Positions 54,208 to 64,000 of a DNA stretch of 64,000 nt are shown piece after piece. Origin of the DNA: Spongiibacter sp. IMCC21906 (GTDB lineage: Bacteria; Pseudomonadota; Gammaproteobacteria; Pseudomonadales; Spongiibacteraceae); the NCBI RefSeq assembly GCF_001010805.1, contig NZ_CP011477.1:1193001-1257000 (forward strand). The letters run 5' to 3'. Under the pieces are notes generated by a model. The model saw only the letters and a program-made list of their open reading frames with translations. It was not told the DNA's origin and ran no database searches. Made by a program: the position numbers and the translations under genes. Position 1 is the stretch's first letter, and every line of letters starts with the position of its first letter.

Positions 54208-55245
54208 ATGCAAACCCTCACCATGACCCGCCCCGATGACTGGCACGTGCACCTGCGTGACGGTAACGTTCTTACTCACACTGTTAAAGACATCAGTCGC
54301 TACTTTGGTCGGGCTATTATCATGCCCAACCTGACCCCGCCGGTGCGTAATGTAAAAGAAGCCCAGGCATACCGGCAACGCATAGAGCAGGCATTGCCCA
54401 GTCGTGGGCATCAATTTCAGCCATTAATGGTGTTGTATCTCACGGATAACACGCAAGTAGAGGACATTCGTGAGGCGGCTGCATCCGATGTGGTTTACGC
54501 GGCCAAACTGTATCCCGCTGGGGCGACGACGAATTCTGACTCGGGTGTGACCAGCATCGAGAAGCTGTATCCGGTGTTGGCTGCCATGGAGCAATACGGC
54601 CTGCCGCTGCTGGTTCACGGTGAAGTCACGGATAATCACATTGATATCTTTGATCGTGAGGCGCGCTTTTTAGAAGAAAAGCTGAGGCCCATTGTCGACC
54701 ATTTTCCGGCGCTAAAGCTGGTGTTGGAACATATCACCACTGCCGATTCGGCCGCATTTGTAAAGCAGGCGCCGGAGAATGTTGCGGCGACAATTACTGC
54801 GCACCACCTTTTGTATAATCGCAACCATATGCTGGCAGGGGGTATTCGGCCACATTTTTATTGTCTGCCTATTTTAAAGCGCAATACGCATCAACAGGCG
54901 TTAATCGACGCCGCGGTATCGGGCAGCCCCAAATTTTTTCTGGGAACGGATTCTGCGCCCCACACCAAAGGCAGTAAAGAGACTGACTGTGGTTGCGCAG
55001 GTTGTTACACTGCCTACGCGGCAATTGAGTTGTATGCGGAGGCGTTTGAAGCTGCGGGTGCTCTGGACAAGTTAGAAGCATTTGCTAGTTTTTACGGCCC
55101 CGATTTTTACGGTTTACCGCGAAACACCGATACCATCACCTTAACTCGGCAGGATTGGACCGCACCCTTGGAGCTTCCCTTTGGGAGCGATATTGTTCGG
55201 CCACTGCGGGCTGGTGAAACCTTACATTGGCAGTTGGGCAAGTGA
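54208..55245 (+). CDS. pyrC: Dihydroorotase
   Basis: A 345-aa class II dihydroorotase (third step of UMP synthesis). Zinc ligands are in [10 protein letters not shown], the carboxylated Lys in [16 protein letters not shown], further His in LLVHGEVTD and EHIT, and the Asp in [10 protein letters not shown]. Its stop overlaps the start of rnt (TGATG), so the two are translationally coupled. Confidence 0.97.
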   Translation: MQTLTMTRPDDWHVHLRDGNVLTHTVKDISRYFGRAIIMPNLTPPVRNVKEAQAYRQRIEQALPSRGHQFQPLMVLYLTDNTQVEDIREAAASDVVYAAKLYPAGATTNSDSGVTSIEKLYPVLAAMEQYGLPLLVHGEVTDNHIDIFDREARFLEEKLRPIVDHFPALKLVLEHITTADSAAFVKQAPENVAATITAHHLLYNRNHMLAGGIRPHFYCLPILKRNTHQQALIDAAVSGSPKFFLGTDSAPHTKGSKETDCGCAGCYTAYAAIELYAEAFEAAGALDKLEAFASFYGPDFYGLPRNTDTITLTRQDWTAPLELPFGSDIVRPLRAGETLHWQLGK

Positions 55246-55877
55246 TGCTGGATGATGACGGAAAATCTATGATTGCCCAGCGTTTTCGGGGATTCTTGCC
55301 CGTAGTCGTGGACATTGAAACCGGTGGCTTTAACGCTAAAACCGATGGCATATTGGAAATTGCCGCGACTTTTTTGCGAATGGACGACGCTGGCAATATC
55401 GAGCCAGATGAGACCATCGACTACCATGTGGAGCCGTTTCCCGGTGCAAATTTGGAGCAGTCAGCTCTTGAATTTACCGGTATAGACCCCCATAACCCTT
55501 TAAGGCAGGCACAAAAAGAAGTGACTGTCATGGGCGAATTGCTAAAGCGCATTCGTCAGCAAGTAAAAGCCCATGATTGTACTCGGGCGGTTTTGGTGGG
55601 GCATAACGCACATTTTGATTTGGGTTTTATGATGTCGGCGGTCGAGCGCTGTGGCATCAAACGCAACCCCTTCCACCCGTTTTCGGTCATGGATACCGCC
55701 AGTTTGGCAGGGCTAGCATACGGTCATACGGTGTTAGCTAAGGCCTGCCAATTGGCAGATATTGATTTTGACAACAATTCTGCACACAGCGCAGCCTACG
55801 ATGCGGAGAAAACTGCCGAATTGTTTTGTCAGATTGTAAACCGCTGGCAGCAACTTGGCGGCTGGCGCTGGCCCTGA
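55245..55877 (+). CDS. rnt: Ribonuclease T
   Basis: A 210-aa DEDD exoribonuclease that trims tRNA and other RNA 3' ends. Exo I is VVVDIETGGFNAKTDGILEI, Exo II LVGHNAHFDLGFM and Exo III HSAAYDAEKTAELF, with the catalytic His at its start. The start is taken at ATG 55245, overlapping pyrC; ATG 55269 is also possible. The pyrC-rnt pair is shared with pseudomonads. Confidence 0.95.
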   Translation: MLDDDGKSMIAQRFRGFLPVVVDIETGGFNAKTDGILEIAATFLRMDDAGNIEPDETIDYHVEPFPGANLEQSALEFTGIDPHNPLRQAQKEVTVMGELLKRIRQQVKAHDCTRAVLVGHNAHFDLGFMMSAVERCGIKRNPFHPFSVMDTASLAGLAYGHTVLAKACQLADIDFDNNSAHSAAYDAEKTAELFCQIVNRWQQLGGWRWP

Positions 55878-55972
55878 GGGAGAGGGTGTGGTGCCGGTTT
55901 TTGCCACAGCGCTGTTGTAGTGTGGCTTTAAACGTAACGTTCATTCAAAACTAAAGATCTAGGAGAGACACC

Positions 55973-56557
55973 ATGGCTTTTGAATTACCCAGCTTGCCTT
56001 ATGAGAAAAATGCTCTGGAGCCCCATATCTCTGCAGAGACTCTGGATTTCCACCACGGTAAACACCACAACGCTTACATCACTAAGCTAAACGACATGGT
56101 TCCCGGTACTGAGTACGAAGGGAAATCTTTGGAAGACATCATCAAAACCTCCAGCGGTGGTTTGTTTAACCAAGCTGCTCAAGTGTGGAATCACACGTTT
56201 TACTGGAACAGCCTGAGCCCCAATGGCGGTGGTGCACCTTCTGGTGACTTGGCAGCCGCTATTGATAAAGCGTTTGGTTCTTTTGATAAATTCAAAGAAG
56301 ACTTTAATGCTAAAGCCGTAGGCAACTTCGGTTCTGGTTGGACTTGGCTGGTAAAAAACAGCGATGGCAGTGTTGAAATTGTGAATACCGATGATGCTGA
56401 TACCCCAGTCGCAAAAGGCGCTCAAACGCCGCTGATTACTTGCGATGTTTGGGAACACGCTTACTACATTGACTATCGCAATGCGCGTCCTAAGTACCTG
56501 GAAGCCTTCTGGGCACTGGCTAACTGGGAATTTGCGGCAGCAAACTTCGCAGCCTAA
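55973..56557 (+). CDS. sodB: Iron superoxide dismutase
   Basis: A 194-aa Fe-SOD. Metal ligands are H27 (LDFHHGKHH), the His in QVWNHTFYW, and Asp/His in CDVWEHAYYIDYRN. The Gln of FNAKAVGNFGSGW and the A-Q-V-W-N-H region fit the iron form. Converts superoxide to peroxide, upstream of the peroxiredoxin. GGAGAG precedes the ATG; a strong terminator follows. Confidence 0.96.
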   Translation: MAFELPSLPYEKNALEPHISAETLDFHHGKHHNAYITKLNDMVPGTEYEGKSLEDIIKTSSGGLFNQAAQVWNHTFYWNSLSPNGGGAPSGDLAAAIDKAFGSFDKFKEDFNAKAVGNFGSGWTWLVKNSDGSVEIVNTDDADTPVAKGAQTPLITCDVWEHAYYIDYRNARPKYLEAFWALANWEFAAANFAA

Positions 56558-56600
56558 AGCTGAATCAGCAGTGAGCTGAGCTATTGATAGCTCGTCTTAA

Positions 56601-56624
56601 AACCCCACTTCGGTGGGGTTTTTT
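56601..56624 (+). terminator. Rho-independent terminator of sodB
   Basis: aaccccac-ttcg-gtggggtt with a T6 tail: a UUCG tetraloop hairpin. Confidence 0.95.
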
Positions 56625-56669
56625 GTGTCTGGAGGTTGTTAAATATGCAGGGCGTTATTTCGCGGTTAA

Positions 56670-57413
56670 TTATTTTAGTTTGGGTGTTTGCGACTTTAAG
56701 CGTTCTACCCACATGGCAGTGCCGCCGCAAACGGCGGCGGGCATAATAATCAAGTTCAAAATGGGGACCATGGTGCCAAGCATGACCAGGGCGCCAAAAC
56801 TAAAGCTCGTGCTGCGCTGGCTGCCAATGCGACGGCGGGCTTCTTTAAAACTCAGTTTGTGGTTGTCCATGGGGTAATCACAGTATTCAACTGCCATCAT
56901 CCAGGCATTGAGGCAAAACCACAGTACTGGCGCGGCGGGAGAGAATACAAAGGTGGCGACCAGTGTTAATAACGCAAAAATCAGGTAATAAAACAGTTTG
57001 TGACACTCTCGGCCAATACTGCGAGGAAAGCTGGCAATGGCTTGCAGGATGGTTTCTCTGCCATCCACTTCTTGGCCAGTGAGCCGCTCTTCGACTTTTT
57101 CTGCTAGCAGGCCATTAAAGGGCGCGGCAATAATATTGGCGACGGTGCTGAAAACGTACATGACTATCGCTAAGACTAAAATGACCGCTAAAGGCCAGAG
57201 AATCCAACGTAGAAAGTCCAGCCAACCCGGTAACCAGAGCATAAACTGATTAATCCACTCGCCAATTTGCCCTAAAGTTAAGGTGCTCAGCAGGCCAAAA
57301 ATGCTGATGTTGATGAGCAAGGGAATCAGCACGAAGAGTCGCAATCCCGGTTCCATAATCAGCCCAAAACCGAGTTTTAGATATCCGGGGCCGCTGTGTA
57401 GGGTGTTTGGCAT
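56670..57413 (-). CDS. cysZ: Sulfate transporter CysZ
   Basis: A 247-aa EI24/CysZ-family membrane protein with about four to five hydrophobic segments (28-50, 68-92, 140-165, 205-230). The family blocks APFNGLLAEKVEERLTG and YCDYPMDNHKLSFKEARR are clear. It imports sulfate for cysteine synthesis. Transcribed leftward, toward the sodB terminator. Confidence 0.93.
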   Translation of the reverse strand: MPNTLHSGPGYLKLGFGLIMEPGLRLFVLIPLLINISIFGLLSTLTLGQIGEWINQFMLWLPGWLDFLRWILWPLAVILVLAIVMYVFSTVANIIAAPFNGLLAEKVEERLTGQEVDGRETILQAIASFPRSIGRECHKLFYYLIFALLTLVATFVFSPAAPVLWFCLNAWMMAVEYCDYPMDNHKLSFKEARRRIGSQRSTSFSFGALVMLGTMVPILNLIIMPAAVCGGTAMWVERLKSQTPKLK

Positions 57414-57587
57414 GGTATTGGCGTATCGTCTGGTGAATAACGGAGCATCAGTTTACGGTGAGGAGCGAATGCTTCCAAGCCTTGGCTGATGCGAATAGAA
57501 TTTGCTCTGGCGGTGTGATTATTTCGTTACGCTTTACGAGGCCGCTAAAGCGGTGGTGTGATATTCAATCAAAGGGAGAGGATTGCG

Positions 57588-57959
57588 ATGAATAGAATGC
57601 AGCTTGGTGGTGGCTTGGTGCTAGCGGGACTGCTTTGTTCTGTGCCGTTGCAAGCGGATGATCTGTCTCAAGAAACGGCTAGGTTATGCGACAGAATGAA
57701 GCATTGTGCGTTAAGCAATATTCAAGACAGCGGTTTGCCACCTGAAATGCAAACCATGATACGTCAGCAGTTGGATATGGCTTGTCAGGGAATGGAAGCA
57801 AAGTATGGCGTGATGGCGCAATCTCATGAGTTGTATCAACCTGCGCTGGCCTGTGTTAAATCACTTCAGTCACTCAGCTGTGCGGAAATGGAAGAAGACA
57901 ACGACGACGCCCTTACTCCGGCTTGCGAACGCTATGAGGCGTTGTCCGAAAAATATTAA
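57588..57959 (+). CDS. Secreted Cys-containing hypothetical protein
   Basis: A 123-aa protein with a signal peptide (about 1-22, ending LQA) and about seven cysteines in helical segments (ARLCDRMKHCALSN, MACQGMEAK, LACVKSLQSLSCAE, TPACERY). This looks like a disulfide-stapled periplasmic helical protein, family not known to me. GGGAGAGG precedes the ATG at 57588. Its stop overlaps the convergent CWC gene by 4 nt. Confidence 0.75.
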   Translation: MNRMQLGGGLVLAGLLCSVPLQADDLSQETARLCDRMKHCALSNIQDSGLPPEMQTMIRQQLDMACQGMEAKYGVMAQSHELYQPALACVKSLQSLSCAEMEEDNDDALTPACERYEALSEKY

Positions 57960-58144
57960 GCGGCTGGCTCGCGACCACAGGCAGGACAAATGCAGCGGTT
58001 GGCGTCGTTTGCTTTTTCTTTCGCTTCTTCGCTGATGGTCGTAGTCATACACCAGCAGTTGGCGGCGGCTTGCCCGGCGGCAATCGCGCACTGGTTGGGT
58101 TGTGCGCAGAGGGGGCAGAGTGAGTTTGGCTTTTGCTCGGTCAT
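57956..58144 (-). CDS. Cysteine-rich CWC family protein
   Basis: A 62-aa protein with LCPLCAQPNQCAIAAG, then CWCMTTTI (the C-W-C motif) and a C-terminal CICPACG, ligands for probably one or two zinc ions. Widely conserved small protein of unknown function. I start at the M of MTEQKPNSLC; the frame is open to 58186 but that part is not conserved. Confidence 0.82.
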   Translation of the reverse strand: MTEQKPNSLCPLCAQPNQCAIAAGQAAANCWCMTTTISEEAKEKANDANRCICPACGREPAA

Positions 58145-58184
58145 GGGGAGATAATACGCTTTTTTAGCATTAAAGGGGGCAACC

Positions 58185-58766
58185 ATGAGCGATGAAGATA
58201 AGGTCTTCGCCGATGAAATGGTCGGTGTTAAACCCCTCCAGAGCGAGGTTCGCGTTGCCCTGAAGCGGGGCGAAATCAGCCGACTCAGTGTGGATGCCCG
58301 GCGCCAAGCTGCGGTGGCCCAAGAGGCGGTCAGTCATAGCCTGAGCACCAGCGATATTCCGATTCTTGATCCTTATTATTTGTTGGAGTTTCGCCGGGAC
58401 GGGGTGCAGCTCGGCGTGTTTCGCAAATTAAAACAAGGTAAATATACGATTGAGGCTCGGTTGGACCTGCATAAAATGACGGTGGAGCAGGCAAGTCAGC
58501 AGGTGTTTAACTTTATTCGCGACGCGATGGCCATGGACTTACGGACAGTGATGATTGTCCACGGCCGGGGTTTTCATAACAAAGAAGGCGGCGCAGTTTT
58601 AAAGTCGTATATTAATCACTGGCTACCGGAAATGGCTGATGTGCAGGCCTATAGCAGCGCCCAACCTCAGCACGGCGGTGCTGGCGCTGTGTATATTATG
58701 CTGCGTAAAAGTGAGCGTAAAAAGCAGGAAAACCGAGATAAGTTAACGCGGGGTCGCTCGCTCTAG
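58185..58766 (+). CDS. smrA: Smr-domain nuclease, SmrA type
   Basis: A 193-aa protein. An N-terminal helical extension with the typical DPYYLLEFRRDGVQ block precedes the Smr domain (about 95-175): LDLHKMTVEQASQQVFNFI, the VMIVHGRGFHNKEGG loop (H-G-x-G) and HGGAGAVYIMLRKSERKKQE. Smr domains nick or cleave nucleic acid; SmrA/SmrB relatives act on DNA or on mRNA of collided ribosomes. Exact role here not known. Confidence 0.88.
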   Translation: MSDEDKVFADEMVGVKPLQSEVRVALKRGEISRLSVDARRQAAVAQEAVSHSLSTSDIPILDPYYLLEFRRDGVQLGVFRKLKQGKYTIEARLDLHKMTVEQASQQVFNFIRDAMAMDLRTVMIVHGRGFHNKEGGAVLKSYINHWLPEMADVQAYSSAQPQHGGAGAVYIMLRKSERKKQENRDKLTRGRSL

Positions 58767-58862
58767 TGAAATAAGGGCTCAGCGAATAAAGATTTAATGA
58801 TATAGCTGCTGTAGTGAAATAGACGGGCTTCGTGAGGTAAACGACAGCCCGTCACGTCGGTA

Positions 58863-59156
58863 TTATTGCGCGCCGCGTTTTTCCAGGGCGCTGACAAACT
58901 CCCCTGAGTGGCGGTGCTCTTTGGCGTAGCTCAATATATTGCGGCCCGCTTTGTCCACAGCATTGATGTCGCCTTTTATTTCAAGAAACATATCCAAAAA
59001 CAGCTCAAAATCATCAGCGCGCATGCTCTGATAGGCCCTGAGCAATTTATGGAAGTCGGGGTTGGTGCCTGCTTTAGGCTCAACATGGAGAAATTCCCGC
59101 ACCCGGTCCTCTGTCCAAACTTCGTCTAATACCTTTTCTTTGTCTTTTTTCATCAT
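58863..59156 (-). CDS. PA4642-family conserved hypothetical protein
   Basis: A 97-aa acidic helical protein: KDKEKVLDEVWTEDRVREFL, then NPDFHKLLRAYQSMRADDFE and DKAGRNILSYAKEHRHSGEF. It resembles the small conserved protein known in pseudomonads as PA4642. Function unknown; the C-terminal half looks like a single ankyrin-like unit. Directly precedes gatB's end on the same strand. Confidence 0.75.
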   Translation of the reverse strand: MMKKDKEKVLDEVWTEDRVREFLHVEPKAGTNPDFHKLLRAYQSMRADDFELFLDMFLEIKGDINAVDKAGRNILSYAKEHRHSGEFVSALEKRGAQ

Positions 59157-59188
59157 CTAAACCTTTCTAGTACTTGCCGGGGTGGAGA

Positions 59189-60652
59189 TCAGCCCTTGAG
59201 CTTGTCATTCAGAAGCTTGTTGACCATGCCGGGGTTGGCTTGGCCTTTTGAGGCTTTCATTACTTGGCCAACGAAGAAGCCAATCAGTTTTTTCTGCTTA
59301 CCCTCGTCCGCGGCGCGGAATTGTTCCACTTGCTGAGGGCTGTTGGCAATCACTTCGTCAATCATGGCTTCGAGTGCGCCGCTATCAGAAACCTGTTTGA
59401 GGCCTTTTTTGTCGATAATTTCGTCGGCACTGCTGCCCTCTTGATTCCAGAGGGCTTCAAAGACTTGTTTGGCGATTTTGCCAGAGATGCTGTTGTCGAT
59501 GATTCGAGTAATAAGGCCACCCAGCTGCTCGGCACTAACCGGGCTGTTGGCCAGCTTTAAATCGTCTTTATTCAGGGCGGCAGACAGTTCGACGTTGACC
59601 CAGTTGGCGGCCAGCTTGGCATCGCCAGCTGTTTTAGCCACAGTTTCAAAGTAGTCGGCGACGACGCGTTCGCCAGTCAGTTGCGCGGCATCGTAGCTGG
59701 ACAGCCCGTATTGAGACTCGAAGCGCTGACGTTTGGCGTCGGGTAGCTCGGGCAAATTGGCTTTTAATTGATCGATCAAGGTCTGTTCGATTTTTACCGG
59801 CAGCAGATCAGGGCAGGGGAAGTAGCGGTAGTCGTTGGCTTCCTCTTTACTACGCATTGAACGGGTTTCGTTTTTATCGCTGTCGTAGAGGCGGGTCTCT
59901 TGAGTGACTTTGCCGCCATCTTCCAGTAAGTCGATCTGACGTTGGGCTTCAACTTTGATGGCCCGGTCAACAAAGCGGAAGGAGTTGATGTTTTTGATTT
60001 CGGCGCGGGTGCCGTACTCCTCTTCGCCCTTTAGTCGCACCGAGACATTGGCATCGCAGCGCATGGAACCTTGAGACATTTCACCATCGGAAATACCGAG
60101 ATAAGTGATGATAGAGTGAATTTTGCGCAGATAGGCAACCGCCTCTTCAGCGCTGCGCAGATCGGGTTCGGAGACAATTTCAATCAAGGGCGTCCCCGCC
60201 CGATTTAAGTCGATGCCGCTCATGCCGCTACCATGGTTCTCAAAAAAAGCTTCATGGAGAGATTTGCCTGCATCTTCTTCAAGGTGGGCATGGTGAACCC
60301 GAATTTGGCGCTTGCTGCCGTCTTCCAGGGTGATTTCTACAATGCCGGGGCCAACAATGGGGGCGTCCATTTGGCTGGTCTGGTAACCCTTGGGCAAATC
60401 GGGATAGAAGTAGTTTTTACGCTCAAATACCGATTCGCGGCAAATGTCGGCGTCGATGGCCAAGCCAAACAGAATGGCGTCTTTTACCGCCTGTTCGTTG
60501 AGTACGGGCAGGGTGCCGGGCAAGGCAAGGTCAACTGCACAGGCCTGGCTATTGGGCGCGGCGCCAAAGGCCGTACTGGCGCCGGAAAATATTTTAGATT
60601 TGGTGGTGAGCTGGACGTGAATTTCCAGGCCGATTACGGTTTCCCACTGCAT
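59189..60652 (-). CDS. gatB: Aspartyl/glutamyl-tRNA amidotransferase subunit B
   Basis: A 487-aa GatB. It opens [20 protein letters not shown]; the kinase core includes [10 protein letters not shown] and [12 protein letters not shown], followed by the helical and YqeY-type tail ([33 protein letters not shown]). It phosphorylates mischarged Glu-tRNA(Gln)/Asp-tRNA(Asn) before amidation. It starts 2 nt after the gatA stop. Confidence 0.97.
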   Translation of the reverse strand: MQWETVIGLEIHVQLTTKSKIFSGASTAFGAAPNSQACAVDLALPGTLPVLNEQAVKDAILFGLAIDADICRESVFERKNYFYPDLPKGYQTSQMDAPIVGPGIVEITLEDGSKRQIRVHHAHLEEDAGKSLHEAFFENHGSGMSGIDLNRAGTPLIEIVSEPDLRSAEEAVAYLRKIHSIITYLGISDGEMSQGSMRCDANVSVRLKGEEEYGTRAEIKNINSFRFVDRAIKVEAQRQIDLLEDGGKVTQETRLYDSDKNETRSMRSKEEANDYRYFPCPDLLPVKIEQTLIDQLKANLPELPDAKRQRFESQYGLSSYDAAQLTGERVVADYFETVAKTAGDAKLAANWVNVELSAALNKDDLKLANSPVSAEQLGGLITRIIDNSISGKIAKQVFEALWNQEGSSADEIIDKKGLKQVSDSGALEAMIDEVIANSPQQVEQFRAADEGKQKKLIGFFVGQVMKASKGQANPGMVNKLLNDKLKG

Positions 60653-60654
60653 GA

Positions 60655-62112
60655 TTACGCTCCCTCCTGGCCGGGGCTGCGACGATGCCAGTCGCTGCGT
60701 TGCTGGTATTGATGGGCGGCGGCCAGCAGGGTGGCCTCGTCAAAATCGTTGCCAATAAGTTGCAGGCCAATGGGTTTGCCATTGGTAAAACCTGCGGGCA
60801 ATGAAATGGCGGGCAGGCCTGCCAGGTTGACGGCGATGGTGTAAATATCTTCTAGATACATCGACAAGGGGTCGCTGGTTTTTTCACCCAAGGCAAAGGC
60901 CGGGTTGGGAGTCGTGGGGCCAGCGATAATGTCTACCTCTTTAAATGCATCGATAAAATCTTGTTTGATGAGACGACGAATTTTTTGGGCTTGGCGGTAG
61001 TAGGCGTCGTAAAAACCGGCAGACAGGGCGTAAGTGCCAACCAAAATGCGGCGTTTTACTTCTTCGCCAAAACCTTCTGCCCGGCTGCGGGTGTAGAGGT
61101 CTTTTAAGTCTTTGGGGTCGTCGCAGCGGTAGCCGTAACGTACGCCGTCAAAGCGGGACAGGTTGCTGGAGGCTTCCGCCGGGGCGATAACGTAGTAACA
61201 AGGAACCGCTAGCTGAGTATGGGGGAGACTAATTTCTTTTAGGGTTGCGCCCATGGCCTCGTATTCTTTTAAGGCTGCTTCTACCCCCGCTTGAATATCT
61301 GGCGCGAGTCCCGTGCTGAAATACTCTTTTGGCACCCCTATTTTTAGACCGCTGAGGTCTTTGTTTAAGCTGCCCCGGTAGTCTGACAACGGCAAATCCA
61401 TGCTAGTGCTATCGCGTTCATCAAATCCGGCCATGGCTTGCAGTAACAGGGCACAATCTTCGGCACTGCGGGCCATGGGGCCTGCTTGGTCTAGGCTGGA
61501 GGCAAAGGCGATCATGCCGTAGCGGGAGACTCTGCCGTAGGTGGGTTTTAAGCCGGTTAAACCGCAAAGCGCGGCAGGCTGGCGGATGGATCCGCCGGTG
61601 TCGGTGCCGGTTGCCGCGGCAGCCAGACCGGCGGCAATAGCTGCCGCTGAACCACCGGATGAGCCACCGGGCACACAGTCTTCTTGCCAGGGGTTGCGCA
61701 CTGGGCCGTAATAACTGGTTTCATTGGATGAGCCCATGGCGAACTCGTCCAAATTGGTTTTGCCCAGCATTACTGCGCCTTCAGCTGCCATCTTGTCGAC
61801 GACGGTGGCGTTGTAAGGTGAAATAAAGTTATCCAGCATTTTAGAGGCGCAACTGGTGCGAACGCCTTGGGTGCAAAAAATGTCTTTGTGGGCAATGGGA
61901 ACGCCGCTGAGCAGACCGGCTTTGCCTTGACTGCGAGCCTTATCGGCTGCTCTGGCTTGCGCCAGTGCCGAGTCGGCAGTGACGGTGATGTAGCTGTTGA
62001 TACGCTTGTCGTGCTGAGCGATTTCGTCCAGGTATTGCTGGGTGATCTCTTCGCTAGAAAAACGCTTGTCTTCCAGTCCGGCGAGGATGTCGCTTACTGT
62101 ATGAGTGGGCAT
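60655..62112 (-). CDS. gatA: Aspartyl/glutamyl-tRNA amidotransferase subunit A
   Basis: A 485-aa amidase that frees ammonia from glutamine for GatB. The Ser-cisSer-Lys triad is visible as K76 (VPIAHKDIF), S151 (PGGSSGGSA) and S175 ([13 protein letters not shown]). Middle gene of the gatC-gatA-gatB operon, divergent from mreB. Confidence 0.97.
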   Translation of the reverse strand: MPTHTVSDILAGLEDKRFSSEEITQQYLDEIAQHDKRINSYITVTADSALAQARAADKARSQGKAGLLSGVPIAHKDIFCTQGVRTSCASKMLDNFISPYNATVVDKMAAEGAVMLGKTNLDEFAMGSSNETSYYGPVRNPWQEDCVPGGSSGGSAAAIAAGLAAAATGTDTGGSIRQPAALCGLTGLKPTYGRVSRYGMIAFASSLDQAGPMARSAEDCALLLQAMAGFDERDSTSMDLPLSDYRGSLNKDLSGLKIGVPKEYFSTGLAPDIQAGVEAALKEYEAMGATLKEISLPHTQLAVPCYYVIAPAEASSNLSRFDGVRYGYRCDDPKDLKDLYTRSRAEGFGEEVKRRILVGTYALSAGFYDAYYRQAQKIRRLIKQDFIDAFKEVDIIAGPTTPNPAFALGEKTSDPLSMYLEDIYTIAVNLAGLPAISLPAGFTNGKPIGLQLIGNDFDEATLLAAAHQYQQRSDWHRRSPGQEGA

Positions 62113-62184
62113 GTAAGTGTTTGCTCGTTCAATGATGTGATGGCGATATTGTTGTGTCTATGTCGCAAGGCTTAGTAGCAAGGC

Positions 62185-62472
62185 TTATTCAATGACCTGT
62201 GGCACCAGATACAAACCGTCTTCGGTTTGGGGTGCAATGCTTTGGAATAGCTCCCGCTGATCTGTTTCTGTCACCGCGTCGGCGCGCAAGCGCTGATGTG
62301 CATCGTGGGGATTGGCCATCGGCGCAATATTATCGGTATCCACCGCTTGCATGGCGTCCACCATGCTTAAAATGTCACCAATACGCTGGCTTAACTCGAC
62401 ACTTTCGGTTTCGGAAATATCAATGCGAGCCAACAGGGCCAGCTTGGCGATTTCGGATTGCTCAATACTCAT
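62185..62472 (-). CDS. gatC: Aspartyl/glutamyl-tRNA amidotransferase subunit C
   Basis: A 95-aa GatC (IAKLALLARIDISETESVEL, MANPHDAHQRLRADAVTETD, GLYLVPQVIE end), which wraps around and stabilises GatA and GatB. First gene of the operon; the divergent promoters for gat and mreB lie at 62473-62769, where I see no other gene. Confidence 0.96.
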   Translation of the reverse strand: MSIEQSEIAKLALLARIDISETESVELSQRIGDILSMVDAMQAVDTDNIAPMANPHDAHQRLRADAVTETDQRELFQSIAPQTEDGLYLVPQVIE

Positions 62473-62763
62473 CGTTCACCTTGGGGCTATTCATTCTGGG
62501 CTATTTATCTTTACGCCCGACTTTAATCAGTCGCCTATCTGTTAGATTGGCGGCAGCGTATAAAAAGGAGGGAGGGAGTCATTAAAATGACAGTCTTTTG
62601 CCGCTGCGTTCGCAAGCCGCTAAACTTATCACATTTGCGCCTTGCCCTAAATCCCTGCCGTTGATAGAGTGGCAAAGTTTTTAATTCTGGGCTTTACAGG
62701 CCGTACAACGCTTGGGTTCAGCCAGCCTGGCTCTGATCAGAACAGGGCTGCATAAGGTGATAA

Positions 62764-63807
<1,044 letters not shown>

Positions 63808-63830
63808 TTTGATCAGAGGAGGAGGCCGCC

Positions 63831-64000
63831 ATTAAACCGGTATTCTCCAATCGATCCTCCTCGTCGGTGGGATCGCGGTTATTGATTTTCGGTGGTTTGG
63901 CACTGGTTTTAATCCTGCTTGGCCATAAACTGGAGTTTACCCAGCAGCTGCGCGGGCAGCTCTCGGTGATCTCTACACCCTTCTATTGGCTGGTGGATGT
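63831..64000 (+). CDS. mreC: Rod-shape-determining protein MreC, 5' end only, apparent ATT start
   Basis: The frame from 63831 gives (I/M)KPVFSNRSSSSVGSRL, then LIFGGLALVLILLG (membrane helix) and a coiled-coil start, the normal N-terminus of MreC, running off the window. The only codon at the expected start is ATT, 5 nt after an AGGAGGAGG ribosome site; the next usable start (GTG 63867) would remove the conserved KPVFSN and has no ribosome site. Confidence 0.88.
   Translation, partial: MKPVFSNRSSSSVGSRLLIFGGLALVLILLGHKLEFTQQLRGQLSVISTPFYWLVD

Overview
The window reads as a chromosomal segment of a marine-type gammaproteobacterium. The right 26 kb is backbone: nrdAB, argF-argD, grxD, bfr/bfd, a 2-Cys peroxiredoxin, pyrC-rnt, sodB, cysZ, gatCAB and mreB-mreC. 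Much of that grouping (argF, grxD, bfr, bfd, peroxiredoxin, rnt, pyrC) is familiar from pseudomonads and relatives. A Cellvibrionales/Spongiibacter-like host is a guess from overall flavour, not proven here.

Layout. 1-6.1 kb: a truncated lipoprotein gene, a membrane-anchored Mrr-type nuclease, a small zinc-ribbon membrane protein, a dead FKBP isomerase fragment and three copies of a 25-bp repeat. These are followed by a Dcm-like restriction-modification cluster (vsr, dcm and an MvaI/BcnI-type nuclease). 6.3-38.2 kb: a mobile genomic island. Its recombination module is at the right end next to nrdB: three large tyrosine recombinases and a small HTH/coiled-coil protein, the layout of the ginABCD operon of GInt islands (also reminiscent of gamma-mobile-trio islands). 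The cargo is defence-like: an OLD-family ATPase-TOPRIM nuclease with a small partner, a type I hsdM-hsdS-hsdR system, and a divergent wHTH/SF2-helicase/XRE-regulator module with an array of operator half-sites.

Nested insertions. A recD2-like helicase gene continued the gin operon (six tightly coupled genes in all). It has been split by a 9.7-kb Tn3-family transposon, 21332-31040, with 38-bp inverted repeats matching 35/38 and a perfect 5-bp target duplication TTGGC. Joining the halves restores a 731-codon open frame. The transposon carries tnpA, res, tnpR and a copper-resistance set (csoR, a small secreted Cys/His protein, copA, copB, a DUF2231 membrane protein). Its csoR repressor gene is in turn split by a 1645-bp IS3-family element (25166-26810, duplication GTAGC). 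Removing it restores a 97-aa CsoR with the Cys-His-Cys metal site. The order of events is therefore island, then Tn3-type transposon, then IS3, and the copper genes may now be constitutive.

Backbone regulation visible in the sequence: paired NrdR boxes before nrdA, a Fur-box-like site before bfd, a terminator-like hairpin in the argD leader, several rho-independent terminators, and an apparent ATT start codon for mreC at the right edge. No rRNA, tRNA or CRISPR array was recognised.
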